Shown here: piece after piece, positions 28,418 to 37,325 of the stretch | How the letters are laid out: every line of letters begins with the position of its first letter | Position numbering within the stretch: the stretch's first letter is position 1 | Source of the DNA: DASQZT01 sp963728965 | Lineage (GTDB): Bacteria; Acidobacteriota; Terriglobia; Bryobacterales; Bryobacteraceae | Direction: 5' to 3' | DNA length: 64,000 bases | Assembly: GCA_963728965.1 (NCBI GenBank) | Contig: CAVSMH010000007.1 | Span: 124,001-188,000 of the forward strand | Notes under the pieces: generated by a model | The model's database searches: none | Seen by the model: only the letters and a program-made list of their open reading frames with translations | What the model was told of the DNA's origin: nothing | Position numbers and translations under genes: made by a program

Positions 28418-28720
28418 ATGAGCGACTTGGAAAACGAGATTCGAGACCTGCGGGAAAGAACGAAGCATAATCGCCACCAGTTTCTGAAAGCCGACACGCA
28501 AACGTGCTTCATCGCGATCGAGAGGGCGCATTTAGAGCTCTCCCTCGGTAATACCGATGAAGCCCGGAAGGAGTTCGAGTTGGTGAACCACGGGGTCCAA
28601 GTCATCCAGCGATTCCTCAGCGAGGCCCCGGGGCAGATGCCCGAGATCGAGGCGAAGGCGGCAGAGTTGAAGGAAGCTCTAGAGTCGCTTCGCCTGGAGA
28701 TTAATTCGTTTTCCCGGTAG
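28418..28720 (+). CDS. Small helical protein downstream of the hybrid kinase
   Basis: This 100-residue protein begins 23 bases after the kinase stop codon and is almost entirely helical and charged, with heptad-like patterns at both ends (DLENEIRDLRERTKHNR and AAELKEALESLRLEINS). No family is recognised. The position suggests co-transcription with the CheB-CheR kinase and a possible partner or modulator role, which is inference. No strong ribosome binding site was seen, so translational coupling is possible. Confidence 0.6.
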   Translation: MSDLENEIRDLRERTKHNRHQFLKADTQTCFIAIERAHLELSLGNTDEARKEFELVNHGVQVIQRFLSEAPGQMPEIEAKAAELKEALESLRLEINSFSR

Positions 28721-28932
28721 AGTGCTGGAATCGCGCGAGCCTGCCGGCCGCTGTGACACTCCGGTCGAGAAATACAGGACCCCCGAATCGGGCAAAACGA
28801 GGCGCGCGCGCCGATCTGCGCGATTTGAAGACGACAACCCCTTTGTTTTCAATGAATGTTAATCCCGGCTTTTCGGCGCGAATCGGCCCGAATCGCCCCC
28901 CCTCACGGCCCGCCTCTACCCCCATCGGCGAT

Positions 28933-28962
28933 TTGAATTCCGATGTGTATATCTCTTATACT
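28933..28962 (+). promoter_or_regulatory. Sigma-70-type promoter for the pyrophosphatase gene
   Basis: TTGAAT (28933-28938) and TATACT (28957-28962) are separated by 18 bases. Transcription would start near 28969, giving a leader of about 68 bases before the ATG at 29037. The rest of the 316-base interval from 28721 shows no gene. Confidence 0.65.
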
Positions 28963-29036
28963 GAATGGTACGTTCCAGGCTCCGGCCGGCTTCTGCTCGC
29001 CCGGTCTCGGGCCATTCCTTAGGAGGATCTCCACCG

Positions 29037-31493
29037 ATGCTGTTCCCCAAGGACACACTATGTGTCGGGCGGCTTGCCTGCCGCCGAATCGTAATCGCGC
29101 TCCTCGTGCTGCTCGCCCTCGCCGTTCCCATGATGGCCCAGGAGCATGCCGGCGGGGAGGCCAATCTCAAGCTCCCCAATCTCAACTCCGCCCCACCGTT
29201 CCTCGGCGGTATCAGCGGTCCCACCCTGTTGATGGGCGGTCTCGTCGTCAGCGCGTTCGGCCTGATGTTCGGCCTGATGATTTTTTTCCGGCTCCGCAAT
29301 ATGCCGGTCCATGGTTCCATGCGGGAAGTTTCCGAATTGATCTATGAAACCTGTAAGACCTACCTCGCCACGCAGGGCAAGTTCCTCATGCTCCTCTGGG
29401 TCTTCATCGCGATCATTATCCTATTTTATTTCGGATTCCTGCTGGGCTTCGAGGCCTACAAGGTCGGCGTCATTCTGGTATTCAGCGTAGTAGGTATCTC
29501 CGGCAGCTTTGCCGTGGCGGCGTTCGGCATGCGCGTCAACACCTTTGCCAACTCCCGCACCGCCTTCGCCAGCCTCACCGGAAGGGCTTATCCCTGTTAC
29601 GACATCCCGCTCCAGGCCGGCATGAGCATCGGTATGCTGCTCGTCTCGGTCGAGCTGATGATCATGCTCTTCATCCTCCTGTTCGTTCCCGGCGATCTCG
29701 CCGGACCCTGCTTCATCGGCTTTGCCATCGGTGAATCGCTCGGCGCCGCCGCGCTCCGCGTGGCCGGCGGTATCTTCACCAAAATCGCCGATATCGGCTC
29801 CGATCTCATGAAGATCGTTTTCAAGATCAAAGAAGACGACGCCCGCAATCCCGGCGTGATCGCCGATTGCACCGGCGACAACGCGGGCGATTCGGTCGGA
29901 CCCTCGGCCGACGGTTTCGAAACGTACGGTGTCACCGGCGTCGCGCTCATCACCTTCATCCTCCTCGCCATACCCGATCCGGTCGTCCAGGTCCAGCTTC
30001 TCGTGTGGATCTTCTCCATGCGCGTGATGATGGTGATCTCCTCCGGCATCGGCTACTTCGTCAACGGCATCATTGCCAAAGGACGCTATGCCAACGCGGC
30101 CAAGATGAATTTCGAAAGCCCTCTCACCACCCTGGTCTGGCTCACCTCCATCCTCTCCATCGTCCTCACCTACATCGTCAGCTCGATGATGATCCCCACC
30201 CTCGGCGGCGATAGCAGCCTCTGGTGGAAGCTGGCGACCGTGATCAGTTGCGGTACTCTTGCGGGCGCGCTGATCCCCGAATTCGTCAAGGTCTTCACCT
30301 CCACCAAATCGCGCCACGTCCTCGAAATCGTCACCAGCTCCCGCGAAGGTGGAGCCTCGCTCAACATTCTGTCCGGCTTCGTCGCCGGCAACTTCAGCGC
30401 CTACTGGCTCGGCTTCGCCATGCTGTTCCTCATGAGTATCGGCTACTACATGAGCACCATGGGGCTCGGCACCATCATGCTCGCCCCGGCGGTATTCGCC
30501 TTCGGTCTGGTCGCCTTCGGATTCCTCGGCATGGGCCCCGTCACCATCGCGGTCGACAGCTACGGCCCGGTCACCGACAACGCCCAGTCCATTTATGAGC
30601 TCTCCACCATCGAGACGCTGCCCGGTATCGAGCAGGACATCCAGAAGACGTTCGGCTTCAAACCGGACTTCGAAAAGGCCAAGGAAAACCTGGAAGAAAA
30701 CGATGGCGCCGGCAACACCTTCAAGGCGACCTCCAAGCCCGTGCTGATCGGCACCGCCGTCGTGGGCGCCACTACCATGATCTTCTCCACCATCGTGGCC
30801 CTCACCAGCGGCCTCAAGGAGAATCTCGACAAGCTCTCGCTCCTCCACGCTCCCTTCCTGCTTGGCCTCATCGCCGGCGGCGCCGTGATCTACTGGTTCA
30901 CCGGCGCCAGCGCCCAGGCGGTCACCACCGGCGCCTACCGCGCGGTCGAGTTCATCAAACGCAACATCAAGCTGGAAAGCGCCGAGAAAGCCTCCGTGGC
31001 CGATTCCAAGAAGGTCGTGGCCATCTGCACCCAGTACGCGCAGAAGGGCATGCTCAACATCTTCCTGGTGGTCTTCTTTACCACGCTCGCCTTCGCCTTC
31101 CTCGAGCCGTTCTTCTTCGTCGGCTACCTGATCTCCATCGCGCTGTTCGGCCTGTATCAGGCCATCTTCATGGCCAACGCCGGCGGCGCCTGGGACAATG
31201 CCAAGAAAGTGGTCGAGACCGAACTGCGCGCCAAGGGCACCCCGTTGCACGATGCCTGCGTGGTCGGCGACACCGTGGGCGATCCCTTCAAGGACACCAG
31301 TTCGGTGGCCCTGAACCCGATCATCAAGTTCACCACCCTGTTCGGACTGCTGGCCGTTTCGCTCGCCGTCGATCTCACCAACAAGCAGGGCAGCAGCTTC
31401 ACCACCATCCTCGCCGCGCTGTTCTTCGCCGTCTCGGTGGTCTTCGTCTACCGCAGCTTCTACAGCATGCGCATCGAAACCGGCAAGGACTGA
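29037..31493 (+). CDS. hppA: Membrane-bound ion-translocating pyrophosphatase
   Basis: The 818-residue protein has about 16-17 membrane helices and couples pyrophosphate hydrolysis to ion pumping. Substrate-site motifs include EDDARNPGVIADCTGDNAGD near residue 265-285 and, toward the end, GDTVGDPFKDTSSVALNP. The GNTFKA segment has lysine (Lys563) at the position that distinguishes potassium-independent enzymes, which is inference from known family rules. The first 35 residues look like a cleavable signal or an extra helix, and the usual DVGADLVGKVE motif reads DIGSDLMKIVF, so the protein belongs to a divergent subgroup whose pumped ion (proton or sodium) I cannot settle. An excellent AGGAGGA precedes the ATG; a promoter and a terminator hairpin flank the gene. 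Confidence 0.9.
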   Translation: MLFPKDTLCVGRLACRRIVIALLVLLALAVPMMAQEHAGGEANLKLPNLNSAPPFLGGISGPTLLMGGLVVSAFGLMFGLMIFFRLRNMPVHGSMREVSELIYETCKTYLATQGKFLMLLWVFIAIIILFYFGFLLGFEAYKVGVILVFSVVGISGSFAVAAFGMRVNTFANSRTAFASLTGRAYPCYDIPLQAGMSIGMLLVSVELMIMLFILLFVPGDLAGPCFIGFAIGESLGAAALRVAGGIFTKIADIGSDLMKIVFKIKEDDARNPGVIADCTGDNAGDSVGPSADGFETYGVTGVALITFILLAIPDPVVQVQLLVWIFSMRVMMVISSGIGYFVNGIIAKGRYANAAKMNFESPLTTLVWLTSILSIVLTYIVSSMMIPTLGGDSSLWWKLATVISCGTLAGALIPEFVKVFTSTKSRHVLEIVTSSREGGASLNILSGFVAGNFSAYWLGFAMLFLMSIGYYMSTMGLGTIMLAPAVFAFGLVAFGFLGMGPVTIAVDSYGPVTDNAQSIYELSTIETLPGIEQDIQKTFGFKPDFEKAKENLEENDGAGNTFKATSKPVLIGTAVVGATTMIFSTIVALTSGLKENLDKLSLLHAPFLLGLIAGGAVIYWFTGASAQAVTTGAYRAVEFIKRNIKLESAEKASVADSKKVVAICTQYAQKGMLNIFLVVFFTTLAFAFLEPFFFVGYLISIALFGLYQAIFMANAGGAWDNAKKVVETELRAKGTPLHDACVVGDTVGDPFKDTSSVALNPIIKFTTLFGLLAVSLAVDLTNKQGSSFTTILAALFFAVSVVFVYRSFYSMRIETGKD

Positions 31494-31515
31494 CTCCGCG
31501 CCGGTATCTCCTCCC

Positions 31516-31541
31516 GTGGGCCGATCCTCCCATCGGCCCAC
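31516..31541 (+). terminator. Perfect 10-bp hairpin after hppA
   Basis: GTGGGCCGAT (31516-31525) pairs with ATCGGCCCAC (31532-31541) across a six-base loop, 22 bases after the hppA stop codon. There is no T run, so it may stop transcription weakly or protect the 3' end. Confidence 0.6.
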
Positions 31542-31594
31542 ACCCCCAGTACTATCCCCCGTCCACAGGCGTGTCTTTCCGCAAACAAAACCGA

Positions 31595-31600
31595 TATAAT
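31595..31600 (+). promoter_or_regulatory. -10 hexamer giving a possible leaderless start
   Basis: A consensus TATAAT ends seven bases before the ATG at 31608, placing transcription start at or next to the start codon. There is no ribosome binding site in the gap. No clear -35 element is present. Confidence 0.5.
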
Positions 31601-31607
31601 CCCGCAG

Positions 31608-32669
31608 ATGAAGGAACGCATCCGTATTCGATTCACCCGCGATGGTGCTGCCTTGCCGGTCTCCCACCTGGACCAGAATGCGGGACTCGTGTTTGCCTAT
31701 GAAACCTCGGCCCAGCCGCTGGGCTTTGGGCTTGGGCTTCAGCCTGCCAACCCGATCGTCGAACACGCCTTGACGCGGGTCCGCCAGATCGAGGACTGGC
31801 GCGATGGCCAGTTCCTCCTCACCGTCACGCGCGACGGCGACTCGCTGCTGATTTCCGGCGCCGGCAAGCGCAAACCCGACGCCTCGCTCCCGCCGGGCGA
31901 GTACCACCTCCGTTCGCTGGTCAGCGAGACACCTCTCGAGAACGGAATCACCACCATCGACATCCCCGAGGGCGGCGAGGTCGTGGTGGAACTGAAAATC
32001 GTCTCGCCGAATTTTCGCTTCACCCTGGCGGAGTTATCCCAGTGGGACGCCGAAACCCGCGCCGTCTGCGAGCATCCGGATTCCCGCATCGACTCCATGG
32101 ACCCGGCAAGCTGGTTGACCCAGCGCTTGCCGCGTCTGGCGCGCAAGGCCTGTCTGCTGAACCTGCTTGCCAAGGCCCGCTCGCTGCCTTCGGCCCGCCC
32201 GGGCGAATCGTTGTGTCCGCACATCGAATCCATCCGCTGGGCCGATGTCGATCGCATCGATGTCAAGGCGGGGCCCGGGCTCCTTGCGAAATTACGCGCC
32301 ATGACGGACTGGAAGGACAACGGGCCCATCCATCCCTCGCACGCCCAAACCATATCCTCCATCTTCGGCGGATCTCCGGGCGACTACGCCATCGAGAGCT
32401 TCCGCGAGCCGGCGCCGGAGCGGTCCATGCAGGTGGTGGTGGGCACCCATAAGTCCTCGGGCAAGGTGTACGCCGAACTGGATGTGGACCTGGGAAATCC
32501 GGACGTGGATGCCAGGGGCCTGTTCATCCACATCGGCGAGCTGCTCGATCCCGGCCGCACCAATCACCTCCAGCTCTATTCCCACTTCCTCGGAGGAGCC
32601 GCCGCGGATTTCATCTACTACCGTCTCGATCAGGCAACGGCCCAGGTCGCGGGCCGGTCGACAAGCTGA
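31608..32669 (+). CDS. Uncharacterised 353-residue protein
   Basis: No family is recognised. The protein has no signal peptide or membrane segment. The N-terminal 135 residues are rich in beta-like alternation (for example GGEVVVELKIVSPNFRFTLA); the middle contains a basic helical stretch (WLTQRLPRLARKACLLNLLAKAR, about 165-187) and the C-terminal part another mixed domain ending with HFLGGAAADFIYYRLDQATA. It stands alone between hppA and rsmB, with its own consensus -10 just before the ATG. Codon use resembles its neighbours, so it is probably a native single-gene unit. Confidence 0.7.
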   Translation: MKERIRIRFTRDGAALPVSHLDQNAGLVFAYETSAQPLGFGLGLQPANPIVEHALTRVRQIEDWRDGQFLLTVTRDGDSLLISGAGKRKPDASLPPGEYHLRSLVSETPLENGITTIDIPEGGEVVVELKIVSPNFRFTLAELSQWDAETRAVCEHPDSRIDSMDPASWLTQRLPRLARKACLLNLLAKARSLPSARPGESLCPHIESIRWADVDRIDVKAGPGLLAKLRAMTDWKDNGPIHPSHAQTISSIFGGSPGDYAIESFREPAPERSMQVVVGTHKSSGKVYAELDVDLGNPDVDARGLFIHIGELLDPGRTNHLQLYSHFLGGAAADFIYYRLDQATAQVAGRSTS

Positions 32670-32738
32670 GACGCGCCGCCCCGCGTTCACCGGGTTTCCG
32701 GGCAGCCCCCTGCCCCCCTCGTAGAATCGAGGTGTAGC

Positions 32739-33809
32739 ATGATCGCCCCCGCCCGCACGGTCGCCTTCGACATCCTGCTCCAGGTCGAAGCCGGCGGCTA
32801 TGCGTCCGACCTCCTGCTGGCTCGCACCGCCCCGCTCGATGCCCGCGATGCCGCGCTTGCCCACGAGATCGTCTTCGGCATCCTCCGCTACCGCGCGCAG
32901 CTCGATTACCTCGTCGGCTTGTATTCCGGGCGCGCCCGCAAGCTCGATCGCGAAGTCAGCGCGGCCCTCCGCATGGGGATCTATCAGCTTCGCTACCTGG
33001 AACGGGTGCCCGCCCACGCCGCGGTGGGCGCCGCCGTCGAACTCGTCAAACGCGCCCGCAAACACTCCGCCGCCGGCTTCGTCAACGCAGTGCTCCGCCG
33101 GGTGAACCGCGACTCTGTCGCCTGGCCCACCCGCGAGATTGCGCTCTCCTGTCCGGAGTGGCTGCTGGCCCGCTGGGAGATCCGCTACGGCACGGAGCGC
33201 GCCGAAGCCATCGCCCGCGCCGCCCTCGAGGAGCCGGAAAAATACCAGCGCGGAGGCCGCTTCCATGACATCGGCTCCCAATCCATCGTCCCCCTGCTGC
33301 AGCTTCAGCCGGGCCAGACCTTCCTCGACCTCTGCGCCGCCCCCGGCAACAAGACCGCCCAGGCGCTCGAATCGGGTGTGCGGGCTATCGCCGGCGATCT
33401 CCACTTCCGCCGCATCGCCCGCATGAAAGACCTGCCCGCGAGCCTGCTCGTGCTCGATGGCACGCGTCCCCTGCCGTTCCGCCGCCCGTTCGAGCGCATC
33501 CTGGTCGATGCGCCCTGCTCCGGCACGGGCACGCTCGCGCGCAATCCCGAGATCAAGTGGCGGCTCCGCCCCGCCGACTTAGCCGCGCTTCACCGCCGCC
33601 AGGCCGCGCTCCTGGCCAACGCCCGCGCCGCCCTCGCGCCCGGCGGTCTTCTGGTCTATTCCACCTGCTCGCTCGAACCCGAAGAAAACGACGCCGTGGT
33701 CGCCGCCATTCCCGCGGAGCAGGTGATCGAAACCATGCACCGCCTTCCCGGCCGCGACCCCGGCGACGGCTTCTTCGCCGCGGTCATCACCCCCGCGCCG
33801 ACCCTCTGA
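32739..33809 (+). CDS. rsmB: 16S rRNA (cytosine-C5)-methyltransferase RsmB
   Basis: The 356-residue protein has an N-terminal NusB-like helical domain (about 1-130) and a C-terminal SAM-dependent methyltransferase of the RsmB/Sun type. Motifs include LDLCAAPGNKT for SAM binding, and the two key cysteines in DAPCSGTG and STCSLEPEEN. It methylates C967 of 16S rRNA (E. coli numbering). It is shorter than the E. coli enzyme (about 430 residues), mainly in the middle. A GAGGTG site lies before the ATG, preceded by a -10-like TAGAAT. It is convergent with the Oar-like receptor gene, the stop codons abutting across a small CTGATC/GATCAG inverted repeat. Confidence 0.85.
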   Translation: MIAPARTVAFDILLQVEAGGYASDLLLARTAPLDARDAALAHEIVFGILRYRAQLDYLVGLYSGRARKLDREVSAALRMGIYQLRYLERVPAHAAVGAAVELVKRARKHSAAGFVNAVLRRVNRDSVAWPTREIALSCPEWLLARWEIRYGTERAEAIARAALEEPEKYQRGGRFHDIGSQSIVPLLQLQPGQTFLDLCAAPGNKTAQALESGVRAIAGDLHFRRIARMKDLPASLLVLDGTRPLPFRRPFERILVDAPCSGTGTLARNPEIKWRLRPADLAALHRRQAALLANARAALAPGGLLVYSTCSLEPEENDAVVAAIPAEQVIETMHRLPGRDPGDGFFAAVITPAPTL

Positions 33810-36800
33810 TCAGAAGATCAGCCTCGCGCTGAATTCGATCTGGCGGGCGTCCACGCCGCCATCGCGGCCCGTGTTCGCCAGCCCGTTCACCAGCCCGAAG
33901 CTCGAGCTGTTGAGGTCCCCGTTGGGATTGCTGAAGTGCGGCGTGTTGGTGAAGTTGATCGATTGCGCCCGAAACTGGAGATTGAACCGCTCCGTCAGCC
34001 GGAAGGTGCGCGCCAGCGCCAGGTCCAGGTTGACCAACCCGGGCCCGTGCAGGAAGTAGAAGGGCGAGGTGCCGAACCGATTCAGGTCCTCCACCACGGC
34101 GAACGCCGACGTGTCGAACCACGTGGTGCCGGGGCCGACCGCGCCCGAAATCGGCACCGAAGAACGGACCAGGTCCGGCCGCTGCGTATTGCCAGACGCA
34201 TTCAGGTTGCTGCTCGAAGTTCCGCCCGCATGCAACTCGAATACGCTCCCCGATACTTTTCGGAAAACTCCGCTCAACTGCCAGCCGCCCACGATGTGCG
34301 ACGCGAATCCCGAGTTCAACCAGCGCTTGCCCCGGCCGAACGGAGGCTCCGCCACGAACAGCGCCTCGAAATTCTGCGGACGGTCCTGCGGCGCCAGACC
34401 CCGGTTGAGATTGTAGAATGCCGGCGTCTGGATATAGGCGTGACCTTTCTCGTTGGACACACCGGCGATCCCGATGGCCTTCGACCAGGTGTAGGCAAGC
34501 TCCACCTGGTAACCGCCGCGGAACCGGTGCGTGAGCTTGGTCTGCAGCGAATCGTAGTGATTGTTGGCGACCGGAGTGATCAACGAGGTTGCCGCCGTGC
34601 GGAAATCGTTGGTCGCGTCATAGAACGGCCGGCTCACGTTGCCTCCGCACTCCGCCGCCTTGCTGCCCGGAACGCAGCCCGCCGGGGCGATCGGACTCTC
34701 CACGTTCAAATCGAGGAAGCCGAGTTGGCGAATCGACCGCGTGGCCACATAGCCGGCCTGCGCCACCCACTGGTGGGGAAACTCTTTCTCCAGGGTGACG
34801 TTCCACGATTGGATATAGCCCCGCTGCAGATCGGGCGGCGTACTCGCCAGGGCCACGTTCGGCAGCGCCGGAATCTCGCCGCTCGACTGGTCCGGCACCA
34901 CCGGAAGGGGAATGCCCACTGGCAGGCTCGAGCCCGCCGGCGAGTTCTGCAGGCTGGTGCTGTCCAGCGCACCCGCGGCCTGGTAGGAATCCGCGCTCAC
35001 ATAAAGCGGAATCAGCACGGGATAGTTGGTGCGTAAATCGTCCGCCAGGTTGTACGGCTCGTTGGTAATCCCGTAGCCGGCGCGCGCCACGAAGGTGGGC
35101 GTGAACCGGTACGCCAGTCCCACGCGCGGCACGAACATGGTCTTGCTGATCGATACGCCGCAATCGGTCGGCACGCTGCCCACGCCGCAGAGCATCATCA
35201 GGTTTCTGGTGAAATCGTAGCGCTCCAGGCCGCGGTCGCCGCCGCGCGTCGGCATGGGGTAATACTCCCAGCGCACGCCCAGATTCGCCGTCAGCTTGCT
35301 GGTGATCTGCCACTGGTCTCCGGCGTAGAGACTGTACTGGTGCGTGATCGTGTGGAAGTAATCGGGCACCAGGATGTTCTTGCCGTAGTTGGTATCCAGG
35401 CCCAGCAGGAACGTGGCGAAATTGTTGTACGCGTTCGTTTTCGATCCCTTGCCGGCATTGCAGTCGCGGCACGAGGTCGGACCGCTGCCGAAACTGAATC
35501 CGCCCGCGCCGGGTTGGGTCGAGCCTCCCGCATTCCATTCCGGCTGCTGGTGGTTCAGGTGGAGTATAAATACCGACCCGCCGAAGCGCAGCGTGTGATT
35601 GTTGTGGATCCACGTGGCGTTGCCGCTCCAGTAGAACTGCGGATCGTTGCGCAGGTACGGCATGTACGTGTTATGCGTTCCCAGATCGGTGAAATTGCTG
35701 ATCGCGAAGCGGGGCCAGCTTCCTTCGAATATCCGCGTGCCGTTCGTCCCGGGGATGCCCAGCACGTCCAGGCCCTGGTTCTTGGCCAGGTCAAGCTGGC
35801 GCGAATCCGTCACCATGCGCGTCAATCCGAAATTGCCGTCCAGCACCAGCGTGGGGCTGGCGACGTAGTTGCCTGTCACCGAAAGAGTAATGGTGTGCCC
35901 GTTGCCCCGGCCCTCGTTCCCGCCGTAGTTGCTGATGGGCGGCCCGCCCACCTCGCCGAACATCTGCGGGTCCAGATCGTTGTAGCGCAGGAACCCGATA
36001 TGACCGAACATGGTGAACTTATCCGTCGCGTTCCAATCGATCTTTCCGTCCGTGGTCGTGCGGTTGAAGGCGAAATCGGTGGCGGCCAGGTAGTTGCTGC
36101 TCGGCGCGCTCTTGCTGGCACTGGTCAGGAACCGTCCCGGCGCCTGTTGCAGAAGCCCCATCAGCTGTTGCGCCACCGGGCTGATGCGGTTGTTGGGAAT
36201 GATGTTGTTGGCGAAGGGATGCCGCCCGCTCCCATCGGGGTTGCCGCTGGTCGGATCGTAAATCACATCGGGATTGGCAGCCAGTCCATTGGCCGAGTCC
36301 GCCCCCTGTAAGTTGCCTCCCATCATGGCCAGCGTGGGCACCGTCGCGTTCTGTGTCGCAAACTGTCGTTGCCGCGTGAACTCGACATTCCCGAAGTAAA
36401 AGACTTTGTTCTTTTTGATCGGCCCGCCCACGCTCCCGCCGAACTGATTGAATATGTCCTTGGGAACCCTGGTGATCTTGTTGTTCGGATCGAAGAAGTT
36501 GTGGGCCTCCAGCTTATTATTGAAGTGGTATTCGTACAGATCCCCGTGGATGCGGTTGGTGCCGCTCTTGATCTGCACGTTGACCGTGGACCCGCCCGCC
36601 AGCCCCTGCTCGGGATTGAACGTGCCGGTGGCCACGTTCACCACCTGAATGGCGTCCGAAGACGGGATGTATGCCGCATTCTCCGGAACCCAGATGTTGA
36701 ACTGGCTCACTCCGTCGATGCGCACGTCGTTACCGTACTCGCTGGTCCCGTTCACGTTGAACTGAAGCGCCCGCGACGGATTGGTGGGAATCGAGTGCGC

Positions 36801-37325
36801 CGTGGTCGGCGGATTGATGCCCGGCACCGTTGCGAACAGCGACTCGAAGTTGTTCCCCGGCGGCAGCGGCACGTTGCGAATGGTCTCCGCCGTGAGATCG
36901 TGGTGCACATCGGTTCGGTCGGTCTGCAACAGCGCCGAGGCTGCCGTCACCTCCACGGTCTGAGTTACTTCTCCTACGTCCATCGCGGCATCCACACGGC
37001 TCACGCTGTTGAGCGTCACCGGAACGTTACTTTTGGCGAATGTTTTGAAGCCCGGCGCCGAGACGCGGATGTCGTATTGGCCCGGCGAGAGTGTCGATAA
37101 CGTATAATGCCCGCCCGCGTCGGCCACCGTCCGCCGGGTGAGTTGCGTCTCCTGCTGGATTGCCTCCACCACGGCCCCGGGAATCACCGCTCCCGTCGCG
37201 TCCCTCACGTTGCCTACCATCGACCCGTAGAGCACCTGTGCCCTCGCCGGTTGCGCGGCAAGACACCAAAGCGCGCACGTCGCCACCAGGATCCCGATTG
37301 GAGATCCTACTTTACGTTTGAACAT
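33810..37325 (-). CDS. Oar-like TonB-dependent outer-membrane protein
   Basis: The 1171-residue protein starts with a signal peptide (about 1-29, ending ARAQ), followed by a carboxypeptidase-regulatory-like beta-sandwich (about 32-115; GNVRDATGAVIPGAVVEAIQ), a plug-like domain (about 125-240) and a long beta-barrel ending in aromatic Phe (EFSARLIF), as expected for outer-membrane insertion. This is the acidobacterial Oar-like class, thought to import large or complex substrates; the substrate is unknown. GGGAGG precedes the ATG. Upstream lies a long leader of about 370 bases behind a strong promoter. No TonB/ExbB/ExbD genes are in the window. Confidence 0.85.
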   Translation of the reverse strand: MFKRKVGSPIGILVATCALWCLAAQPARAQVLYGSMVGNVRDATGAVIPGAVVEAIQQETQLTRRTVADAGGHYTLSTLSPGQYDIRVSAPGFKTFAKSNVPVTLNSVSRVDAAMDVGEVTQTVEVTAASALLQTDRTDVHHDLTAETIRNVPLPPGNNFESLFATVPGINPPTTAHSIPTNPSRALQFNVNGTSEYGNDVRIDGVSQFNIWVPENAAYIPSSDAIQVVNVATGTFNPEQGLAGGSTVNVQIKSGTNRIHGDLYEYHFNNKLEAHNFFDPNNKITRVPKDIFNQFGGSVGGPIKKNKVFYFGNVEFTRQRQFATQNATVPTLAMMGGNLQGADSANGLAANPDVIYDPTSGNPDGSGRHPFANNIIPNNRISPVAQQLMGLLQQAPGRFLTSASKSAPSSNYLAATDFAFNRTTTDGKIDWNATDKFTMFGHIGFLRYNDLDPQMFGEVGGPPISNYGGNEGRGNGHTITLSVTGNYVASPTLVLDGNFGLTRMVTDSRQLDLAKNQGLDVLGIPGTNGTRIFEGSWPRFAISNFTDLGTHNTYMPYLRNDPQFYWSGNATWIHNNHTLRFGGSVFILHLNHQQPEWNAGGSTQPGAGGFSFGSGPTSCRDCNAGKGSKTNAYNNFATFLLGLDTNYGKNILVPDYFHTITHQYSLYAGDQWQITSKLTANLGVRWEYYPMPTRGGDRGLERYDFTRNLMMLCGVGSVPTDCGVSISKTMFVPRVGLAYRFTPTFVARAGYGITNEPYNLADDLRTNYPVLIPLYVSADSYQAAGALDSTSLQNSPAGSSLPVGIPLPVVPDQSSGEIPALPNVALASTPPDLQRGYIQSWNVTLEKEFPHQWVAQAGYVATRSIRQLGFLDLNVESPIAPAGCVPGSKAAECGGNVSRPFYDATNDFRTAATSLITPVANNHYDSLQTKLTHRFRGGYQVELAYTWSKAIGIAGVSNEKGHAYIQTPAFYNLNRGLAPQDRPQNFEALFVAEPPFGRGKRWLNSGFASHIVGGWQLSGVFRKVSGSVFELHAGGTSSSNLNASGNTQRPDLVRSSVPISGAVGPGTTWFDTSAFAVVEDLNRFGTSPFYFLHGPGLVNLDLALARTFRLTERFNLQFRAQSINFTNTPHFSNPNGDLNSSSFGLVNGLANTGRDGGVDARQIEFSARLIF

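Noticed and set aside
29421..31907. An 828-residue minus-strand frame opposite the pyrophosphatase
   Set aside because: Asp and Gly-rich low-complexity translation; the plus strand carries an unmistakable pyrophosphatase with promoter and ribosome binding site.
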